A DNA stretch of 64,000 bases, from NCBI RefSeq assembly GCF_000003195.3, contig NC_012870.2, positions 27,114,202-27,178,201 of the forward strand, read 5' to 3'. The notes below the pieces were generated by a model. It did no database searches. It was not told the origin of the DNA and saw only the letters and a program-made list of their open reading frames with translations. Below, in pieces: positions 59,544 to 64,000 of the stretch (within the stretch, counting starts at the first letter, position 1; every line of letters begins with the position of its first letter). The translations under genes and the position numbers were made by a program. This stretch comes from Sorghum bicolor (taxonomy: Eukaryota; Streptophyta; Magnoliopsida; Poales; Poaceae).

Positions 59544-59859
59544 AAATCATGTTTGAGGAGATTGTCTTTGATTGAAGCAGCTTGAGGTTGGTACTGAATA
59601 CCATCTTGCAGAATCTTACAGAGTTGCAATCTTCTGTACACTAGTTACAGCCATGCCAATTGAATTCTTGAGGTTAAGCACTACTTTGGCTTTTGCACTT
59701 CCCCACTACGACATGCTAGAAAGCCAGCAATGCTGATATATTTACTTGAAAGTGGCGAAAGTTGTGTTGTAATGTTGTAGCCGTCTTTGTTTTGCTTCTT
59801 TTTCAGTCTTTAGTGTCAGAAAATAAAATTTTGATAATACTCAGATCATTTCAATATCG

Positions 59860-61380
59860 GTAATGCTGAGCCAAGGGCGTTCGACGCCTCGGACACGCGT
59901 CAGACATCGGCTCGACCGTGCACCCACAACGCTTCACCGACCACACCTGCGTCACCTTATGTGCTTGCCCGTCACCGCGCACACCAGTCACTCGGTCTCT
60001 CATCGGCTCCTCTCGCTTCCCCATTCTCTTGTTGCTATGTTGTCGCCCTTCGCTCCCTCCTTCCTTCCCCTGAGCAATCTCCATGCCACCGGAGAAGAGG
60101 ACAACAACAGAAGCATTCGGTGAACCACCCATGCCTTCCTTCTTCCTCCCTCTCTTTCCTCCATCTGTGACCTCTATGCTCCAAGAGAGGAGGGCGACAA
60201 TGGTGGCTTCTGGCAAGCTGACTCCCCTCCCTCCCTGCATCCCTCCTTTGCTCCGCGACCTCCACGCAACCGGAGAGGAGGTCGACGATGGTGGCTTCGT
60301 GCGAAGTAGGTGGATCTTTCTCTAGATCTAAGTCGTCCCCCTCATTCTCCTCTGGATTTGAGCTCTCCTCCTTCCCATCTTACTCATCCTCTGGATCTAA
60401 GGGACACAAGCAGTGGTTAGGGTTCTAGCAAGCTATGTTGCAGTAGGCTTCGCAACTGGAGAGGAGGTCGACGATGGTGGCTTCATGCGAAGAAGGTGGA
60501 TCCTTCTCTGGATCTAAGTCCCCCCCCCCCCCCTCATTCTCCTCCTCTAGATTTGAGCTCTCCTCCTCCTCCTCTTACTCATCCTCTGGATCTGGATCTA
60601 AGGGACGCAAGCGGTGGTTAGGGTTCTAGCAAGCTATGCTGCAGTTTTGCTGTTGCACATGCCTTTTTTCTTTTGTTGCATTAGTTTTTTTTACTGATGT
60701 TGCCACTCTATTCGCTGGTCTGGAAAGTCATGGCTGGTTGTTGGCTGATTTATTGTGAGAGAAAAACACTGCTGGCTGGCAGAAAAAATACGGCTGATAA
60801 GACAAGCGAACGGGCTGCAGTAACTTAGTTTGATGTTGCAACAAGTAATTTTTCTCTAGACATGTTGCAAGCGTTTGGATCTAGATGTTGCATGGTATTT
60901 TTTGCAAGTGTTTCATTAGCATGTTTTGAGTGTTCAACTGTTTTATACTAATATTGCAAGTGTTTCATTTAGATGTTTCAAAAGTATATCTGGTGTTGCA
61001 GAATGTGTTTCAGATGCATGCTTGATATGTTTCATCTCCCTTCAAACGTATGTTGCAAACGTTATATCTGGATGTTTCAAAAGTAAATCGGGTGTTACAT
61101 CCCTGTTGGCATCTGTTGCCTCTCTCCCTCTTTTGGATGGTGGCTTAGCCACCTTTCTCTAGTCGGTTGCTGCAGCTGTTGGCCGCATGCATGCATGTGA
61201 GCAGCGGAGGGGGTGCGACTGTGCGAGCGGGGACTCCCTGGGTGTAGTTGTGGCAATACGAGTGGGTCGAAGCGGTGTGATCTCGCGTGACGAACGCGGG
61301 ATGCAGGTGCGCGCGGGGAGGAGTGCAGGTATGGGCGTCCGGTTCCATCTGGGTGCTAGCAGTACCGTTTGAATATCAGA
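59860..61380. mobile_element. Repeat-rich block of unclassified transposon-like sequence
   Basis: Beyond the ATXR4 3' end, the sequence switches to a GC-rich block (59.87-60.26 kb). It then shows a 186-bp tandem repeat (60266 and 60452), then many short units of the type GATGTTGCA / TGCAAGTGTTTC (60.64-61.10 kb). No protein was recognised. The GTTGCAA..TTTCA units are common in grass DNA transposons, but the class cannot be assigned here. Confidence 0.4.
60266..60640. repeat. 186-bp tandem repeat
   Basis: Two copies start GCAAC.GGAGAGGAGGTCGA at 60266 and 60452. Both contain TGGTGGCTTC, GATTTGAGCTCTCCTCC and GGTTAGGGTTCTAGCAAGC. Copy 2 carries an extra poly-C run. Confidence 0.9.
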
Positions 61381-61449
61381 AGACGTTGTAACTGTAGTTG
61401 AGGTAGCATTACATATAAATATATCTACTAAATCAAGGTAGTGTCATAT

Positions 61450-61580
61450 CGAGCTGGGGTGCCTAAAACAAGGTACTACTAAAGCAAGGCATGTTATCTA
61501 CTAGGTAGTGTCGTATCGAGCTGGGGTGCCTAAAACAAGGTAGACAGATAGTGTCATATCTACTAAAGCAAGGCATGTGC
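61450..61580. repeat. Short tandem duplication
   Basis: ATCGAGCTGGGGTGCCTAAA occurs at about 61449 and 61515, and TACTAAAGCAAGGCATGT at about 61475 and 61560. The units are interleaved, suggesting one 65-85 bp duplication with later changes. Confidence 0.8.
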
Positions 61581-61618
61581 ATAAAGGATTTTTTTTTGGG
61601 GAGGGGGGATATGCATAA

Positions 61619-61757
61619 GGCCTTGTTTAGATGTAGTCGGATTCGTATCAATCCATATATGTTGAGATGGATTGGAGTGGAACTTGAACTAAATTCCACC
61701 TCAATCCACTCAAACACATGTGGATTGAGGTGAATCCGACAACATCCAAACAAGGCC
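61619..61757. mobile_element. Short MITE, same termini but different interior
   Basis: The ends GGCCTTGTTTAGATG and CATCCAAACAAGGCC are flanked by TAA on both sides. The interior is itself an inverted repeat around GGATTGGAGTGGAA and does not match the longer family members. Such shared ends suggest mobilisation by the same transposase. Confidence 0.8.
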
Positions 61758-62189
61758 TAAAAGAATTAGGAGAACTGATGTGCATCGTGTACTATTCGTT
61801 ATAATATTACTAATGAAGCAGGCAGGTGACTGAAGCTTCTGCTCCGCTGTATTTTTGTTGCAAACGGATTACGCATTGTGAAATACAGAAGAGGCATGTG
61901 CATTGTTTTAATTAAGATATGGTCTGGAATGGGCGACTGTATTTTCCAGCCAAGAACAAAATTTTTGTGGATCGTTTTGAATTGTTAAAACTTTTTTCTC
62001 GAGTATATATCGATGCTCGTTAAAAAAACAAAAAAAAAGTGCAAGGCTACCTGAAACAATGGAACCTTTTTTGTTAGCTCGAAAGTACTTGCTGAGAAAA
62101 AAAAAAGAAGATATAGTAGTAATGATCAAAACTCTTGTGTGCACATTTATCTCATTGGTTGCCATGTCCATGGATGAAGAATGATTTAA

Positions 62190-62536
62190 GGCTCTGTTTA
62201 GTTCCCCACCCAAAATTTTTTCATCCATCCCATCGAATCTTTGGACACATGCATGGAACACTAAATGTAGATAAAAAAAATAAACTAATTACACAGTTTA
62301 GTTGAGAATCGCGAGACGAATCTTTTAAGCCTAGTTACTCCATGATTAGCCTTAAGTGCTACAGTAACCCACATATGCTAATGACAGATTAATTATGCTT
62401 AATAAATTTGTCTTGCAGTTTTCTGACGAGCTATGTAATTTGTTTTTTTATTAGATTCTAAAAACCCCTCCCGACATCCTTCCGACACATTCGATGTGAC
62501 ATCCAAAAAATTTTCATCCTCAATCTAAACAGGCCC
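62190..62536. mobile_element. MITE of the same superfamily, longer form
   Basis: The ends GGCTCTGTTTAG and CTAAACAGGCCC are flanked by TAA on both sides. The interior partly matches the family (GAGACGAATCTTTTAAGCC) but carries extra sequence. Confidence 0.7.
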
Positions 62537-62545
62537 TAAGCCTAA

Positions 62546-62777
62546 GGCCTTGTTTAGATATGAAATTTTTTTAGATTTTGCTACTGTTTGTTTGTGACAA
62601 ATATTATCCAATTATAGACTAACTAAGGTTAAAAGATTCATCTTGTGATTTATAGGCGAACTGTGCAATTAGTTTTTGTTTTCGTATATATTTAATGCTT
62701 TATGCATGTGCCACAAGATCCAATGTGACGAAAAATTTTGAAAACTTTTTGGTTTTTTGGATGAACTAAACAAGGCC
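62546..62777. mobile_element. Tourist-like MITE (GGCCTTGTTTAG family)
   Basis: The ends GGCCTTGTTTAGATATG and GAACTAAACAAGGCC are flanked by TAA on both sides. It sits only nine bases from the preceding MITE. Confidence 0.8.
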
Positions 62778-62818
62778 TAACTAGCAGTAGTGATGTAGAT
62801 GAAGAAAGATAAAACTGC

Positions 62819-62946
62819 ATTGTCGATAAACTGCGCAGCTGGAGAAGGGTCAAAAATGTTGACAAGTTAATAACATATCACGTCTTTTTTGTTCTTGAAT
62901 GGACAAATGTCGATAAACTGCGCAGCTGGAGAAGGGTCAAAAATAC
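62819..62946. repeat. Short direct repeat (about 37 bp, offset 87)
   Basis: TGTCGATAAACTGCGCAGCT followed by GGAGAAGGGTCAAAAAT occurs at about 62821 and 62908, identical over its length. No associated gene is visible. Confidence 0.85.
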
Positions 62947-63776
62947 TGATGAATCGAAGGATCCGACAGCATCTTTTGCTGCAATAGTGCATGAGTTCGT
63001 TGCAAAACATACACGGATCTGGATTTCACTATGCTTCAAAAACACACTCCCGCTTGTCGCTCTTAACCATCTTTTTTTGAGAATAAAAGTCAAAGTTTTC
63101 CTTGCATTGCACTGATTCAGGCCAAACAATCTACAAATTTGTCAGCGCCAGTTCTTGTTGTGGTAACCAAATATAACAGTGCCTGACATCTCAATAACAT
63201 CTGTTGTTTGGCCCATGGAAAAATGTGTCAAGAGACTTGCAACTATTCTGCATACTAGCATCAGGCAGACGCAAAGAAATGCTACTCTATCTGAATTGAA
63301 AGCGCTGGATGATGGTGAGCAGTAGCGAGACTGAGATCACTTGTGTAAAAAACAACTAAAATTCCAAAGCACAGGCGAGACTATGAGATCACTTGATCTG
63401 GAATTTTAGGCCATTCAACTGTACCACTTTAAGCCATCAGTTTGCTGTCGCAGTTTCCATTGAGCTCAGAGAAGTTTGTGCAAGAAACATGGGAAGCAAA
63501 CATTGTTCATTTAATTACCTTACCATGAGCATTAACATGATAAAAATGACATGCGAACTTGACTGTAACGTGTTGCTGCTACATGAGAGTGGCTAACACT
63601 CGTGTATCAAGGGCATGGATAAAGAAACAAAGGAAGAACTAGCAGAATCATTGAATTGTTTCCAATTCTCGCAACAAGATCAGCTTGTCTGTTGTCATTT
63701 AATCACAGAAGTTACAACTAACAATCACACAACCACAAAACTAGCTGACACAGAAGACAGAACTGAGGCAACTTAC

Positions 63777-63956
63777 GCTGAAAATGTAAGCTCCGACGTC
63801 CCAACGCCCTTCGAAACAGTGAAGGTCTATGGGGCCAAAGCCCAAGGGAGGTGCCAATTCACCACTGGGTAGACAAGCGGATCTTTTGACAGCTTGGGAT
63901 GTAGGTTGATCTGATAGAACCTCTTGCAATGACAAATGCAGATAAGCAGCTTCCAC
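63777..63956 (-). CDS. Possible internal exon of an unidentified gene (partial)
   Basis: On the minus strand an open stretch encodes EAAYLHLSLQEVLSD.., then GELAPPLGFGPIDLHCFEGR and WDVGAYIFS. It ends at a very good donor, CAGC|GTAAGTTG, at 63777-63771. Composition looks protein-like. The start of the exon is unclear (an in-frame TAA lies just upstream), and no downstream exon was found with confidence. The remainder of the gene would lie beyond the right edge. I do not recognise the protein. Confidence 0.3.
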
Positions 63957-64000
63957 ATTTTCTTACTGTTGCTGGTCGGTTAAGTTACCATATAGATCCA

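Noticed and set aside
59851..60325. Small Ser/Pro/Leu-rich proteins in the GC-rich block after ATXR4
   Set aside because: Competing frames on both strands with low complexity, adjacent to tandem repeats; no conserved motif.

Overview
This is a plant nuclear DNA window, almost certainly from a panicoid grass close to sorghum. That assignment is inference, resting on intron-rich genes with GC-rich first exons, the Tourist/Stowaway MITE families, and a Tat-type Ty3/Gypsy retroelement. I rebuilt six complete gene models exon by exon, with reading frame checked across every junction, plus an intact-looking hAT transposase. Small terminal repeats and target-site duplications (TSDs) were read directly from the sequence.

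Layout: 1-5.2 kb is the 3' part of a Tat-lineage Ty3/Gypsy element. It holds a broken integrase tail on +, an antisense plant-mobile-domain (PMD) gene on -, and the 3' LTR. Next to it lies a chloroplast fragment carrying half of trnK-UUU. 5.6-7.8 kb is a diverged 1.1-kb tandem duplication. 8.86-14.74 kb (+) encodes a CCR4-type deadenylase (11 coding exons, 606 aa). 18.76-33.76 kb (+) encodes an ALA3-like P4-ATPase lipid flippase (27 coding exons, 1243 aa) whose introns hold LINE, MITE and hAT-like debris. 34.68-36.09 kb (-) is a single-exon BAHD acyltransferase. 38.13-42.59 kb (+) is an unnamed 399-aa coiled-coil protein. 43.41-46.25 kb (-) is an IQM-type calmodulin-binding protein (9 coding exons, 672 aa). 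47-53.3 kb is AT-rich and gene-poor. 53.33-59.54 kb (+) is an ATXR4-like SET-domain protein whose second intron holds a 3.9-kb hAT transposon in antisense. 59.9-64 kb is repeat-rich, with a possible edge exon on -.

The genes do not form a pathway. They are ordinary neighbours covering mRNA decay, membrane lipid asymmetry, acyl transfer, calcium/calmodulin signalling and organelle- or chromatin-linked methylation. The most notable signals concern gene structure. Two introns read as minor-spliceosome (U12) introns: an AT-AC intron in the coiled-coil gene and a GTATCCTT-AG intron in the ATXR4 gene. A complete hAT element with an intact spliced transposase sits inside an essential-looking gene. 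A duplicated 3' splice site occurs just before the last ATXR4 exon. The Gypsy element shows a striking density of the GCCGAT hexamer. I found no operon-like, CRISPR-like or otherwise wholly new system.
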